This document shows positions 46,797-55,918 of a DNA stretch of 64,000 nucleotides, piece after piece; the first letter of the stretch is position 1, and each line of letters opens with the position of its first letter. The DNA comes from Kangiellaceae bacterium (GTDB taxonomy: Bacteria > Pseudomonadota > Gammaproteobacteria > Enterobacterales > Kangiellaceae), in NCBI GenBank assembly GCA_013373015.1, contig JABXIQ010000006.1:99906-163905 (forward strand). Direction: 5' to 3'. Below the pieces are notes generated by a model. That model saw only the letters and a program-made list of their open reading frames with translations, ran no database searches and was not told the origin of the DNA. The translations under genes and the position numbers were made by a program.

Positions 46797-47915
46797 TTAC
46801 TTATCTGGTGTAATATTCTCAACAATCTCTAATCCGTAACCCGCCAAACCTGTATATTGGCTTCCCGAACTTAATAAGCGCATTTTATGTACACCAAGTT
46901 CAGCCAGAATTTGCGAACCTATGCCAACCGTACGTTTCTTTTGTCGCTTTTGCTCTTGAGTTAAGATCTCACCCTTGTCTTCTTGTTCAAAATGACGAAT
47001 TTTATCTAAAAGCTCTTCGTTAGATTCTTTGTTGGCTAACACAACCACCACACCCTCACCTTCATCAGCGATCTTTTCAATCGCCTTTGCTAGGGTCCAA
47101 CTGCTTTTCTTGCCACGCTGCGACTCCAACAAATCACCTAAACTATCTGCCATATGCACACGCACCAAAGTTGAAGTATCATTTTTCGGGTTACCTTTAA
47201 CTAAGGCAAAGTGAATTTGCTGATCAATCGTGTCGCGATAAGTGTGTAAGCGAAATTCGCCATGCTCAGTAGGCCAATGACACTCACTGACTTTCTCAAC
47301 GGTTTTTTCTTTAGTCGAGCGGTATTCAATTAAGTCGGCAATAGTACCAATTTTTAGATCATGCTCTTGGGCAAACACTTCTAAATCAGGACGACGAGCC
47401 ATAGAGCCATCTTCGTTAAGGATTTCCACAATAACTGCAGCTGGCTCAAAGCCCGCCAAGCGCGCCAAATCACAGCTGGCTTCAGTATGGCCTGCACGAT
47501 TAAGTACACCACCAGGCTGCGCCATAATCGGGAAAATATGCCCTGGTTGAACGATATCCTGCGGTTTAGCAGTTGGCGATACCGCTGCTTGAATAGTTCT
47601 AGCTCTATCTGCTGCCGAAATTCCAGTCGAAACGCCTTCTGCCGCTTCAATAGATACGGTGAAATTAGTGCTAAATTTAGCTCCATTTTGTTGTGACATT
47701 AATGGCAAATTCAACTGCTCACAGCGCTCTTGGGTCATCGGCAAACAAATCAAGCCGCGTCCATAACGCGCCATAAAGTTAACATCTTCTGGGCGCACTT
47801 GACTGGCGGCCATCACTAAATCGCCTTCGTTTTCACGATCTTCGTCATCCATCAAGATGACCATTTTTCCTTGGCGGATGTCTTCAATAATTTCTTCAAT
47901 TGTATTTAATGTCAT
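46797..47915 (-). CDS. ribB: DHBP synthase fused to degenerate GTP cyclohydrolase II domain
   Basis: The N-terminal half (about 1-200) is an intact 3,4-dihydroxy-2-butanone-4-phosphate synthase: [46 protein letters not shown]. The C-terminal half has the RibA fold but lacks all three zinc cysteines: the VHxECLTGD site reads VHMADSLGD and the RCDCG block reads [12 protein letters not shown] cyclohydrolase II activity is therefore unlikely; this is the RibBX type, and a separate ribA should exist elsewhere. I use the ATG at 47915; the frame extends to a TTG at 47957. Confidence 0.93.
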   Translation of the reverse strand: MTLNTIEEIIEDIRQGKMVILMDDEDRENEGDLVMAASQVRPEDVNFMARYGRGLICLPMTQERCEQLNLPLMSQQNGAKFSTNFTVSIEAAEGVSTGISAADRARTIQAAVSPTAKPQDIVQPGHIFPIMAQPGGVLNRAGHTEASCDLARLAGFEPAAVIVEILNEDGSMARRPDLEVFAQEHDLKIGTIADLIEYRSTKEKTVEKVSECHWPTEHGEFRLHTYRDTIDQQIHFALVKGNPKNDTSTLVRVHMADSLGDLLESQRGKKSSWTLAKAIEKIADEGEGVVVVLANKESNEELLDKIRHFEQEDKGEILTQEQKRQKKRTVGIGSQILAELGVHKMRLLSSGSQYTGLAGYGLEIVENITPDK

Positions 47916-47957
47916 AGCATTCACTTTATTATGGAGTGCGTGTATTGGCTGCGGCAA

Positions 47958-48557
47958 TTATACCTTATCAGCTTGCATAAGGCGCTCAAGATATCGTGCA
48001 ATCAAGTCAATTTCTAAATTGACTCGTGTGCCTACTTGATAAGAGTCGGCAATCGTTTCTTGCAACGTATGAGGTACTAAGTTGAGGTAAAACACATCAT
48101 CTTTCAGATCATTAACAGTAAGGCTGGTTCCATCAACCGTTATTGAGCCCTTAATAGCAATATAATGCAGCACATCTTTGGGCGCACGTACAGTGTATTG
48201 AATCGAGCGAGCAGCATCTTCTATCGCCACCACTTCGCCAATAGCATCCACATGACCTGAAACCATATGCCCACCAAAGCGTGTAGTCGCAAGCATAGCT
48301 TTCTCAAAGTTTATCGGCTGATTCACCTGATAATCAGCAAAACAAGTCACTTTTATAGTTTCAACCGACACGTCTGCGGCAAAGCCTTGTTTATACTTTT
48401 CAATCACCGTTAAACAAGTACCATTACAGGCAATGCTATCCCCTAGTTCAACATCATCAAGGTTTAATTTACCCGTGTTAAACACAAATCGTGCGTCACC
48501 ATTTTTCGGTTCAATGGCTTGAATAAAGCCTGTTGCTTCAATAATTCCAGTAAACAT
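47958..48557 (-). CDS. ribE: Riboflavin synthase alpha subunit
   Basis: Converts two lumazine molecules to riboflavin plus the pyrimidine. Duplicated beta-barrel halves are visible: MFTGIIEATGFI with SIACNGTCLTVIE, then GGHMVSGHVDAIGEV and KGSITVDGTSLTVNDL, ending FYLNLVPHTLQET. The 199 residues are standard. The ATG is at 48557; it follows ribD by about 38 bases and precedes ribB. No FMN riboswitch is seen in the gap. Confidence 0.95.
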   Translation of the reverse strand: MFTGIIEATGFIQAIEPKNGDARFVFNTGKLNLDDVELGDSIACNGTCLTVIEKYKQGFAADVSVETIKVTCFADYQVNQPINFEKAMLATTRFGGHMVSGHVDAIGEVVAIEDAARSIQYTVRAPKDVLHYIAIKGSITVDGTSLTVNDLKDDVFYLNLVPHTLQETIADSYQVGTRVNLEIDLIARYLERLMQADKV

Positions 48558-48595
48558 AAATGCCTTAAGATACTCTCTTTATATGCTCTTGCTAT

Positions 48596-49702
48596 TTAGT
48601 GACTAGTCACTTGAAAAGTTAATCTAATATCGTGGTCAAGCTGCCGAACATCAGTTAAATCCAATGCAAGTGCTTGGTTTATATCTGTAAAAGGTAAATG
48701 TGCCAAACCTCGAGCAGCATTACCCATCAATTTTGGAGCCATATAAACGATGATTTGGTCAACTAAGCCTTGTTGTAGCATAGCACCATTGAGCCCAGCC
48801 CCAGCCTCAAGCAACACATCATTAACACCTGCGTTAGCCAATTCTATTAATAAGGCCTTTAGGTCGATTTTTCCAGTGCTGGCGGCAATTACTTTATTGA
48901 TAACTGTTGCAGGATATTCTTTATTGCTTTGATTGGCAGATACCAGCCAGCTCATACCTTCTTGTTCAAAGATTTTAGCATCGCTATCAACTAGCCCCTG
49001 TGAATCCACGACGACCCGCAAAGGTTGTTTAAAATGCTTATCTTCTAAAAACGTTAATTCACGAACGTTCATCGAAGGGTTATCCATAATCACAGTTCCA
49101 GAGCCTGTCAAAACCGCACCTGATTCCGCTCTAAGTCGCTGCACATCAGCTCTAGCGGCAGAACCTGTAATCCATTGGCTTTGCCCGTTGGCCATTGCCG
49201 TTCGACCATCAACACTGATCGCTACTTTAGCGGTAACTCGTGGCAAACCTGTTACCATTCGCTTAATAAAACCTGGATTTAACTGTTCAGCTTGCTCCTG
49301 TTGCAAGCCATAGGCGGTTGCGATTCCAGATTGTTGCAGAATATCCAATCCTTTACCTGAAACCAATGGATTAGGATCAAGCATAGCGCAGATCACTTTA
49401 GCTACCTTAGCTTGTTTTAAGGCTAAGGCACAAGGAGGCGTTTTACCCTGATGAGCACAAGGCTCTAATGTCACATAGGCAGTAGCCCCTGCAACATCAT
49501 GACCATTATCTATGGCATCTTGGATAGCATTAATTTCAGCATGAGCAAGTCCTGCTTTTTGATGCCAGCCTTGGCCGATAATCTGTTGATTTTTAACTAA
49601 GACACAACCCACTCGCGGATTGCTGCGTGTAGTAAACCAGCCCTTTTTTGCTAACTGAATGGCAAGAGCCATGTATTGAGAATCAAGGGCTGTAAATGAC
49701 AT
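48596..49702 (-). CDS. ribD: Bifunctional pyrimidine deaminase/reductase RibD
   Basis: The N-terminal cytidine-deaminase-like domain has HAEINAIQ and TLEPCAHQGKTPPCALALKQ (zinc His and Cys residues), and the C-terminal reductase domain has PRVTAKVAISVDGRTAM and DVLLEAGAGLNGAML. It performs the second and third steps of riboflavin synthesis. Length is 368 residues. It is downstream of nrdR and first in the rib run ribD-ribE-ribB-ribH. Confidence 0.95.
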   Translation of the reverse strand: MSFTALDSQYMALAIQLAKKGWFTTRSNPRVGCVLVKNQQIIGQGWHQKAGLAHAEINAIQDAIDNGHDVAGATAYVTLEPCAHQGKTPPCALALKQAKVAKVICAMLDPNPLVSGKGLDILQQSGIATAYGLQQEQAEQLNPGFIKRMVTGLPRVTAKVAISVDGRTAMANGQSQWITGSAARADVQRLRAESGAVLTGSGTVIMDNPSMNVRELTFLEDKHFKQPLRVVVDSQGLVDSDAKIFEQEGMSWLVSANQSNKEYPATVINKVIAASTGKIDLKALLIELANAGVNDVLLEAGAGLNGAMLQQGLVDQIIVYMAPKLMGNAARGLAHLPFTDINQALALDLTDVRQLDHDIRLTFQVTSH

Positions 49703-49729
49703 AGAATAATAATTATAAGATTAGAAAAG

Positions 49730-50185
49730 CTACTTATCACTTTCTAATTTATCAATTTCTTCGCGGAAAGCCTGCACATCTTGGAAACGACGATAAACCG
49801 AAGCGAAGCGAACATAAGCCACTTCATCAAGACCGCGCAGTGCTTTCATCACTTGCTCACCAATAACATCGGTAGAGACTTCGCGCTCACCAGTGGCTCG
49901 TAAATAAGATAGAATTTTATTTATAGCGGCTTCCAAAGCCTCAACGCTCACTGGACGCTTTTCTACTGCCTTGGTTAAACCCGCACGCAATTTATCTTCA
50001 TTAAAAGGTTCGCGCGTACCATCAGACTTAACCACTTTAGGCATCACCAACTCTGCACTTTCAAAAGTAGTATAACGTTCACCACAAGAAAGACATTCGC
50101 GACGGCGCCGCACTTGACTACCATCAGCAACCAAGCGCGAGTCAATCACTTTCGTATCTGGGTTTGAACAGAATGGGCAATGCAT
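49730..50185 (-). CDS. nrdR: Transcriptional repressor NrdR
   Basis: NrdR is the zinc-ribbon, ATP-cone repressor of ribonucleotide reductase genes, responding to dATP. The N-terminal ribbon has HCPFCSNPD and [12 protein letters not shown], and the ATP-cone spans about 48-138 ([20 protein letters not shown], then [20 protein letters not shown]). At 151 residues it is standard. It is 52 bases downstream of glyA and upstream of the rib run, the usual order. Confidence 0.96.
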   Translation of the reverse strand: MHCPFCSNPDTKVIDSRLVADGSQVRRRRECLSCGERYTTFESAELVMPKVVKSDGTREPFNEDKLRAGLTKAVEKRPVSVEALEAAINKILSYLRATGEREVSTDVIGEQVMKALRGLDEVAYVRFASVYRRFQDVQAFREEIDKLESDK

Positions 50186-50237
50186 AACTTTTCCTTATCT
50201 ATCCTTGAGAGCCTTCAGCTAGTATTTCCTGAGCCAT

Positions 50238-51488
50238 TTATTTATAAACTGGGAAACGAGCGGTTAGCTCAAGCACTTTGGCTTTAACATCTGTAATAGT
50301 TTGAGCGTTCTCAATATCATCAAGAATATCACAAATCCAGCCAGCAAGCTCAGTCACTTCAGCTTCTTTGAAGCCACGAGTAGTCACTGCTGGGGTGCCC
50401 ATACGTAAACCTGAAGTTACAAAGGGTGAACGAGGTTCATTCGGGACAGTGTTTTTGTTAACAGTAATATTAGCCGCCCCTAACGCAGCTTCAGCATCTT
50501 TACCCGTGATATCTTTATCAATTAAGTCGATCAAGAATAAATGGTTATCAGTGCCGCCAGAAACGATCTTATATCCGCGCTCCATTAAAACACTGGTCAT
50601 CGCCTTTGCATTGGCTTTAACCTGCTTTTGCATCACCTTAAACTCATCACTCAAGGCTTCTTTGAATGCAACCGCTTTTGCCGCGATGATGTGCATCAAA
50701 GGACCACCTTGACCGCCAGGAAATACTGCAGAGTTCAATTTCTTTTCTAACTCAGGGTTAGACTTTGCTAAAATGATACCACCACGCGGGCCAGCTAACG
50801 TTTTGTGAGTAGTAGAAGTTACCACGTCAGCATATGGCACTGGATTCGGATACTCACCTGCAGCAATTAAACCTGCAACGTGTGCCATATCGACGAATAA
50901 ATAAGCGCCTACTTTATCAGCGATTTCACGGAACTTTGCCCAATCAACCACTCGAGAATAAGCTGAAAAACCAGCAATGATCATTTTTGGCTTGTGCTCA
51001 AGAGCTAAAGCCTCAACATTGTCCATATCAATATAGCCGTTTTCATCCACGCCATACTCTACAGAATTATAAATCTTGCCTGAGAAATTAACTTTTGAGC
51101 CATGCGTTAAATGGCCACCATCGGACAAGCTCATGCCTAGAACGGTATCACCTGGATTCAATAGAGCCATATATACAGCGCTATTGGCTTGCGAACCTGA
51201 ATGAGGTTGTACGTTAGCGTAATCTGCGCCAAACAACTCTTTCAAACGCTCAATAGCCAATTTTTCTGCTACGTCCACATACTCACAACCACCGTAATAA
51301 CGCTTGTCTGGGTAGCCTTCAGCATATTTGTTGGTCAACACAGAACCTTGCGCTTCCATTACACGGGTACTGGTGTAGTTTTCAGAAGCAATTAATTCGA
51401 TATGCTCTTCTTGACGCTTTTGCTCAGCTTCCATCGAAGCAGCTAACTCTGGATCAAAATCTTTTAGCGGTGTGGTATTACCCAACAT
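50238..51488 (-). CDS. glyA: Serine hydroxymethyltransferase
   Basis: PLP enzyme moving the serine hydroxymethyl group to tetrahydrofolate to make glycine and methylene-THF. Key blocks: [32 protein letters not shown], the PLP lysine in [14 protein letters not shown], and [20 protein letters not shown]. The 416 residues match. The ATG at 51488 is followed by a conventional N-terminus. nrdR lies downstream on the same strand. Confidence 0.97.
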   Translation of the reverse strand: MLGNTTPLKDFDPELAASMEAEQKRQEEHIELIASENYTSTRVMEAQGSVLTNKYAEGYPDKRYYGGCEYVDVAEKLAIERLKELFGADYANVQPHSGSQANSAVYMALLNPGDTVLGMSLSDGGHLTHGSKVNFSGKIYNSVEYGVDENGYIDMDNVEALALEHKPKMIIAGFSAYSRVVDWAKFREIADKVGAYLFVDMAHVAGLIAAGEYPNPVPYADVVTSTTHKTLAGPRGGIILAKSNPELEKKLNSAVFPGGQGGPLMHIIAAKAVAFKEALSDEFKVMQKQVKANAKAMTSVLMERGYKIVSGGTDNHLFLIDLIDKDITGKDAEAALGAANITVNKNTVPNEPRSPFVTSGLRMGTPAVTTRGFKEAEVTELAGWICDILDDIENAQTITDVKAKVLELTARFPVYK

Positions 51489-51614
51489 GGCAGAACCTCA
51501 ATAATTAAACTGGTAAAAATAATTGGCGCTATTTTAACCGATTGCATCAGCAAATGCGCGTAGAAATGATAATAAAAAGTTATAAGTTAGGCTATTTCTA
51601 AAGTCATCACTCAG

Positions 51615-52223
51615 TTAAAACCAGCCCTTGTCTGCTTCCAGTTGAGTACGACATCCTTTGTATTGAGTTGAGTAACTCAATGCTCGCTTATGAACCTTAT
51701 CCGCGACCTTGAGCAACCAACCTTTTTGGTTATAGGTCTTGCGCTGATACCCACCCCAACCTTCATGGTATGCTAAATACTGAGCTTTTGCGTCCCATTT
51801 AGAAATGCCTAGTTTTCGATGGCTAGTCGCCGTGTACCAACCAATAAAATCGATCGCATCATCGAAATCATCTCGATCAGCCCCCCAATTACCGCTGGAT
51901 TTTATATAAGCATCCCAAGTTGATTCTAATGCTTGTGCATAGCCATAAGCGTTAGACGGTCTTGGCCCTGGAATAAAACCCAGATACCATTTGCGTGGAG
52001 GTCTTACGTCACCTTTGAACTTAGACTCTTGGTGCATGATCGCCAATTGCACATGAATTGGTGTTCCCCATTTTTCTTGCGAGTCAATTGCCGCTTCATA
52101 CCAGTCTTCATCCGCCAACACACTACATAAATTATTCACGTTGGCAGGCTTAAAGCTTCCACAGGCACTTAACATGGCAACAAATAGCATAGATGTCAGA
52201 ATTATTAACAGTTTTCTTCGCAA
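51615..52223 (-). CDS. Lytic transglycosylase-like (SLT) lipoprotein
   Basis: A lipoprotein with lipobox LSAC (Cys21). The SLT-type fold is shown by VQLAIMHQESKFKGD with the catalytic-type Glu66 and then NAYGYAQALESTWDAY, but the sequence is diverged from EmtA/MltC. It should cleave or bind murein at the outer membrane. The 202-residue length and Trp/Tyr-rich C-terminus (AKAQYLAYHEGWGGYQ) fit a small SLT domain. The start is TTG at 52223, preceded by AAGGAA at about eight bases; no ATG gives the signal peptide. Confidence 0.85.
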   Translation of the reverse strand: MRRKLLIILTSMLFVAMLSACGSFKPANVNNLCSVLADEDWYEAAIDSQEKWGTPIHVQLAIMHQESKFKGDVRPPRKWYLGFIPGPRPSNAYGYAQALESTWDAYIKSSGNWGADRDDFDDAIDFIGWYTATSHRKLGISKWDAKAQYLAYHEGWGGYQRKTYNQKGWLLKVADKVHKRALSYSTQYKGCRTQLEADKGWF

Positions 52224-52350
52224 AATGGGTTCCTTTCACAAATTTTATATTTTTTTGCTATTAATTAAATTTACCAGCAACAAAACAATGTTAAAATAAA
52301 TCAATTAGTTAGTAATAACATTTTTGTCAAACGAGACACTTTAACACAAT

Positions 52351-52905
52351 ATGAGTGGCATTTTAGTCGTTGACGATAGCAAGCGCATATTAGCAAACAC
52401 AGCCGAGCAATTAAAATCTGCAGGCTATGATTTCGAATATTTTTCCGATTATAAGTCGGCCAGTAATTACTTGCGCCTAAACCGTCCCAAGATAAAACTT
52501 GTTCTTTTTAGTCTAAGCAACTCCTTAGGCTATCCTGTGCTGCGCAAACTAAAATCCACTATGTCCGACCGCGCTACGGTTATAGTGTGCTCAGATATGA
52601 ACGACAAGTCTATTAATGATTGGGTACAAAAAATGGGAATCGAATATTATTTCGAGCCCGAAAAACAGCAACGAGAATTACTTAACCGCATTAAGCGCTC
52701 CATGTTCAAAACTGGCAAATTCTTCACGGATCATCAGTTAAACCATTTGATTAAGGCCTTGAGCAAATATACCAATGGGGCTGAAGCGCTCGTCAAAGAG
52801 ATCGCTCCTAAGTCAAAAAGCTTGCAAGAATTACAGCATAAGCTCGCTCGGCGACTTGATGGGATTGATGCGCAGCGAAAATTCCTGACTGAAGTTCAAA
52901 GCTAA
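52351..52905 (+). CDS. Receiver-like protein with degenerate phosphorylation site
   Basis: The N-terminal about 120 residues follow the response-regulator fold: acidic pair VVDDS (Asp8, Asp9), LVLFSLSN at the position of the phospho-Asp strand, and IVCSDM (Ser81 in the Ser/Thr switch position). The phospho-acceptor is Ser54 instead of Asp, and the conserved Lys is replaced by Glu102 (YFEP). The C-terminal about 60 residues are helical and basic, with no DNA-binding domain recognised. Phosphorylation by a standard kinase is therefore unlikely. Partner unknown. Confidence 0.75.
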   Translation: MSGILVVDDSKRILANTAEQLKSAGYDFEYFSDYKSASNYLRLNRPKIKLVLFSLSNSLGYPVLRKLKSTMSDRATVIVCSDMNDKSINDWVQKMGIEYYFEPEKQQRELLNRIKRSMFKTGKFFTDHQLNHLIKALSKYTNGAEALVKEIAPKSKSLQELQHKLARRLDGIDAQRKFLTEVQS

Positions 52906-52920
52906 CCCTTTTAATATCAA

Positions 52921-53844
52921 TCAGTTAGTACAACCTTCCACTAAACATTGTGACTGCTCCACTTGTATAGTCGCGTGTTCTATATTGTGCCTATTCTTCA
53001 AGCAAATAAGCATCAGATCGATCAACTCATCGCTCGAATAACGATGATCAATCAAAGCATGAAAAGTCATCACTGCTTCTTGCTCATTCAAGCTCCATAA
53101 ATGCATATGATGGATATCAAGCACTCCCTCGATTCTCAGTAAATCCTTCTCAATTACTGCCAATGTTCTGTCATTTGGTGTGCCTTCAAGCAAAATATGA
53201 GATGAGTCGTTAACGATCCGAACAGCGCTTCGCAAAATTAGGATCGATACAAAAACGGATAATAAAGGATCGACCCACAGAATATTCCATTTCCAGATAA
53301 TCAAAGCGGCTATAATTGCTCCCACCGAACCCAACAAATCTCCTAACACATGCAACAAGGCACTACGGATATTAATATTTGTCTCACTTGCGTTATGCAA
53401 TATCTTAAATACAGCTAGGTTCACCAACAAACCCAATATAGCCACAACCAACATACTACCGCTTTGAATCGGGTTTGGTTGATAAAAACGTTGCACCGCT
53501 TCCCACACAATCCAACCCGTTAATGCTATAAGGAAAATACCATTGGTATATGCCGCCAATACTTGCATACGTCCATAGCCAAATGTTCTCTTATCATCAG
53601 CAGGTTTAGCGCTCATTCGCATGGCATAAAATGCTAATAACAAGGCCGCAGTATCGGTTAGCATATGGCCAGCATCGGCTAATAAAGCTAATGAGCCAGA
53701 AATTACACCACCAATCATCTCCACCAGCATAAAAATGCCAGTGAGCAGTAAAGCCCATAGCATACGGTTACGGCTGCCAACAGGATACGCATGATTTTCA
53801 TTATCGTTGGCATGTTGATGTGAATGTTTATGATCTAAAGCCAT
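52921..53844 (-). CDS. Cation diffusion facilitator (zinc/cobalt exporter)
   Basis: A CDF inner-membrane exporter of ZitB/CzcD type. The His-rich cytoplasmic N-terminus (DHKHSHQHANDNENH) is followed by six transmembrane segments. The transport-site helix motifs are LLADAGHMLTDTAALLL (helix 2) and HVLGDLLGSVGAIIA (helix 5), with the HD-type pairs typical of Zn exporters. The C-terminal domain has HHMHLWSLNEQEAVMTFHALID. Length is 307 residues. The gene converges with the receiver-like gene and is divergent from the DUF1232 gene. Confidence 0.93.
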   Translation of the reverse strand: MALDHKHSHQHANDNENHAYPVGSRNRMLWALLLTGIFMLVEMIGGVISGSLALLADAGHMLTDTAALLLAFYAMRMSAKPADDKRTFGYGRMQVLAAYTNGIFLIALTGWIVWEAVQRFYQPNPIQSGSMLVVAILGLLVNLAVFKILHNASETNINIRSALLHVLGDLLGSVGAIIAALIIWKWNILWVDPLLSVFVSILILRSAVRIVNDSSHILLEGTPNDRTLAVIEKDLLRIEGVLDIHHMHLWSLNEQEAVMTFHALIDHRYSSDELIDLMLICLKNRHNIEHATIQVEQSQCLVEGCTN

Positions 53845-53992
53845 GAAGAGCCCTAATTCCTAATACAAATAAAAATTACCAATATCGATGTATCAATTAC
53901 TCTCTTATTCATTTTGAGTGCTCAATCATAGTTTTACAATCTCTAACAGAACAATTGCTTTATTTTTGCACAACTAGCCCCATAATAACTGC

Positions 53993-54337
53993 ATGAAACA
54001 TGAAAACGATTATATCGAGCATTACAGCGACGACTCTTTTTGGCTCAAATCAAAAAAGTTTGCTATAAAAATTGGTAAAGAAGCGATGGAAAAATCGCTA
54101 GTTATGTACTATTGCCTTAAAGATCCTGATACCCCTCGTAAGCATAAAAATGTCATTATGGGCGCCTTGGGCTATTTTATTATGCCGCTTGACCTGATTC
54201 CTGATTTACTGCCTGGCGGTTGGGGCGATGACCTAGGCGCACTAGCCTTAGCTTTTGCGATGGTAACCAAATCAATCAAACCTGAACATGTAGAAAATGC
54301 CCAAAGCAAACTTAACAAGCTATTCTCAAGATCGTAA
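53993..54337 (+). CDS. YkvA family (DUF1232) membrane protein
   Basis: A 114-residue DUF1232/YkvA protein. The hallmark is KHKNVIMGALGYFIMPLDLIPDLLPGGWGDDLGAL, here split as GYFIMPLDLIPD and GGWGDDLGALALAFAMV, with one or two membrane segments. Function is unknown; related proteins are linked to membrane and metal homeostasis. The ATG at 53993 is preceded by a weak ribosome binding site. It precedes a methyltransferase by about 35 bases. Confidence 0.87.
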   Translation: MKHENDYIEHYSDDSFWLKSKKFAIKIGKEAMEKSLVMYYCLKDPDTPRKHKNVIMGALGYFIMPLDLIPDLLPGGWGDDLGALALAFAMVTKSIKPEHVENAQSKLNKLFSRS

Positions 54338-54372
54338 ACTATAAAGTAAGTTTATATACATAAAGGTTTTTT

Positions 54373-55002
54373 ATGCCTCAAGTTGCAGAACAGTCTGATC
54401 ATATGTTTCAGGCCTACGGAATATTTCTATTGGAACAAAAACATCCGCTTATCAAGCAACTGCGTAAAGAACACACCCCATCAATTCATGGTCATAAAAC
54501 ATGGAATAGTAGTTTTTTGCTGATGGATTATTTTTTGCATAATCGCTTACTAAAAAACGACTTGCGCGTTATGGAACTAGGCTGTGGTTGGGGCCCTACA
54601 AGCATTTTTTGTGCCGAAAATGCAGGCTGCAAAGTTACCGGAGTAGATCTTGATGAAGATGTATTTCCATTTCTAGAAACTCAAGCAGCACTTAATGACG
54701 TTGAAGTAACAACCAAAAAACAAAGTTTCGATAAGCTCAGCAAAAAAGAACTGCAAAACTACGATTTACTCTTTGGTGCTGATATTTGTTTTTGGGATCA
54801 ACTGGCAAAAATTCACTATAACCTTATCAGACGAGCTTTTGCAGCTGGCGTCAAAGATATTGTATTCGCCGATCCAGGCCGCAGCCCTTTCTTTGACCTA
54901 GCAGAATGGTGTGATAAAAAATTTCACACCGAATGCTTGGCATGGTACTCAACCGAACCAGAAAAATTTGAAGGTTATATATTACACGTTCGAAATAATT
55001 AA
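54373..55002 (+). CDS. Class I SAM-dependent methyltransferase
   Basis: A 209-residue Rossmann methyltransferase. Motif I is VMELGCGWGPTSIF, with the acidic loop VTGVDLDEDVF and post-motif LLFGADICFWDQ. The pattern (GADIxxW) resembles METTL-type or Methyltransf_16 proteins acting on protein residues, but the substrate is unknown. It follows the DUF1232 gene closely and may be cotranscribed. The ATG at 54373 lies in GGTTTTTTATG context. Confidence 0.88.
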   Translation: MPQVAEQSDHMFQAYGIFLLEQKHPLIKQLRKEHTPSIHGHKTWNSSFLLMDYFLHNRLLKNDLRVMELGCGWGPTSIFCAENAGCKVTGVDLDEDVFPFLETQAALNDVEVTTKKQSFDKLSKKELQNYDLLFGADICFWDQLAKIHYNLIRRAFAAGVKDIVFADPGRSPFFDLAEWCDKKFHTECLAWYSTEPEKFEGYILHVRNN

Positions 55003-55009
55003 TTGACAC

Positions 55010-55023
55010 TTGATCTAGGTCAA
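55010..55023. promoter_or_regulatory. FNR/Anr-like box upstream of the DUF3149 gene
   Basis: TTGAT-CTAG-GTCAA matches the FNR/Anr consensus except for one G replacing A. It lies about 55 bases before the small DUF3149 start and overlaps a TTGACA-like -35 element. Confidence 0.5.
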
Positions 55024-55076
55024 AAACAATTCATTAGCTCTTGCTAAAGTATAGTTATCCCTATTAGGAGGTAACT

Positions 55077-55211
55077 ATGGAAATTATCAAAGAACTTTTT
55101 TCAAACCCTTTTGGCATCATGAGCGCTATTGTTATCTTTGTCATGTTGGGCATGGCAGGCTACTTTGTATGGCTCTTTATAAAAAAATCAGGTGAACCAC
55201 CAAAAGAATAA
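55077..55211 (+). CDS. Small single-pass membrane protein, DUF3149 type
   Basis: A 44-residue protein that I found by hand translation. It begins MEIIKELFSNPFGIMS, has one membrane helix (AIVIFVMLGMAGYFVWLFI, about 17-35) and a basic-polar tail. The opening and the helix match DUF3149, a family of tiny membrane proteins of unknown function. A perfect AGGAGG lies five to six bases before the ATG, which strongly supports translation. An FNR-like site precedes it, suggesting oxygen control; that is inferred. Confidence 0.85.
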   Translation: MEIIKELFSNPFGIMSAIVIFVMLGMAGYFVWLFIKKSGEPPKE

Positions 55212-55216
55212 TGTCA

Positions 55217-55250
55217 CACAAAAAAGGCCAGCGATGCTGACCTTTTTGTG
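55217..55250. terminator. Bidirectional terminator between DUF3149 gene and rplQ
   Basis: The stem CACAAAAAAGG-CAGC / GCTG-CCTTTTTGTG has a small bulge and T-runs on both strands. It separates the convergent DUF3149 (plus) and rplQ (minus) genes. Confidence 0.88.
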
Positions 55251-55276
55251 AAGTATTTTATCAAAAAAACTGATGA

Positions 55277-55681
55277 TTACTCTTCAGTTGCTTCTTCTTC
55301 AAAATCTACTTCTTCTTCTACCACTGGACGGTCAACCAATTCTACGTATGCCATTGGAGCATTGTCACCTGGACGGTTACCACACTTCAAAATACGTAAG
55401 TAACCACCTGGACGCTCTTGGTAGCGAGGACCAAGCTCAGAGAACAATTTAGCTACGGCTTCGTTGTTACGTAGACGAGCAAACGCTAGACGACGGTTAG
55501 CAACAGAGTCGGTTTTAGCTAAAGTGATTAGTGGCTCAGCTACACGACGTAATTCTTTAGCTTTTGGCAATGTAGTTTTAATTAACTCATGCTCGATTAA
55601 AGACGCAGTCATGTTTTTGAACATGGCTTTACGGTGTGAGCTGTTACGGTTGAATTTACGACCTGATTTTTGATGGCGCAT
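55277..55681 (-). CDS. rplQ: 50S ribosomal protein L17
   Basis: L17 lies near the peptide exit tunnel. It starts [20 protein letters not shown] and has [20 protein letters not shown] and [20 protein letters not shown]. The C-terminal tail is unusually acidic and Glu-rich ([15 protein letters not shown]), giving 134 residues versus 127 in E. coli. It is the last alpha-operon gene, but 237 bases separate it from rpoA, with a hairpin between, so its transcription may be partly separate. Confidence 0.97.
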   Translation of the reverse strand: MRHQKSGRKFNRNSSHRKAMFKNMTASLIEHELIKTTLPKAKELRRVAEPLITLAKTDSVANRRLAFARLRNNEAVAKLFSELGPRYQERPGGYLRILKCGNRPGDNAPMAYVELVDRPVVEEEVDFEEEATEE

Positions 55682-55777
55682 ATTGAGTTCCTCATGATAA
55701 CTCTATTTAATCGCAGCCTGCTTTAGTACTGCGAACACTCTAAGCTAGCAAATTTCTTTATTAACTTAGTCTTAGAA

Positions 55778-55797
55778 GATAAGAAATATTTCTTATC
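55778..55797. repeat. Perfect 20-bp palindrome between rpoA and rplQ
   Basis: The ten-base arms GATAAGAAAT and ATTTCTTATC are directly adjacent, with no loop. It lies about 100 bases before the rplQ start. A protein-binding site or an rplQ promoter operator is possible; the sequence alone does not tell. Confidence 0.6.
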
Positions 55798-55844
55798 CAT
55801 TTGAAATAATCATCAAAAACAATAATTACTTCGGTTAAAAAACT

Positions 55845-55865
55845 GGCTACTAAAGTTTAGTAGCC
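55845..55865 (-). terminator. Terminator-like hairpin between rpoA and rplQ
   Basis: Ten-base arms GGCTACTAAA and TTTAGTAGCC are separated by a single G. On the minus strand the stem is followed by AGTTTTTT. It could end or attenuate the rpoA transcript before rplQ. Confidence 0.6.
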
Positions 55866-55918
55866 AATTTAATTTTTTAGGCTAATAGCCTTATCTGGTA
55901 ATCCAAAGCTATTTTAGA

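Noticed and set aside
46690..49729. FMN riboswitch before the riboflavin genes
   Set aside because: The gaps before ribD, ribE, ribB and ribH are short or lack the conserved multi-stem FMN element.
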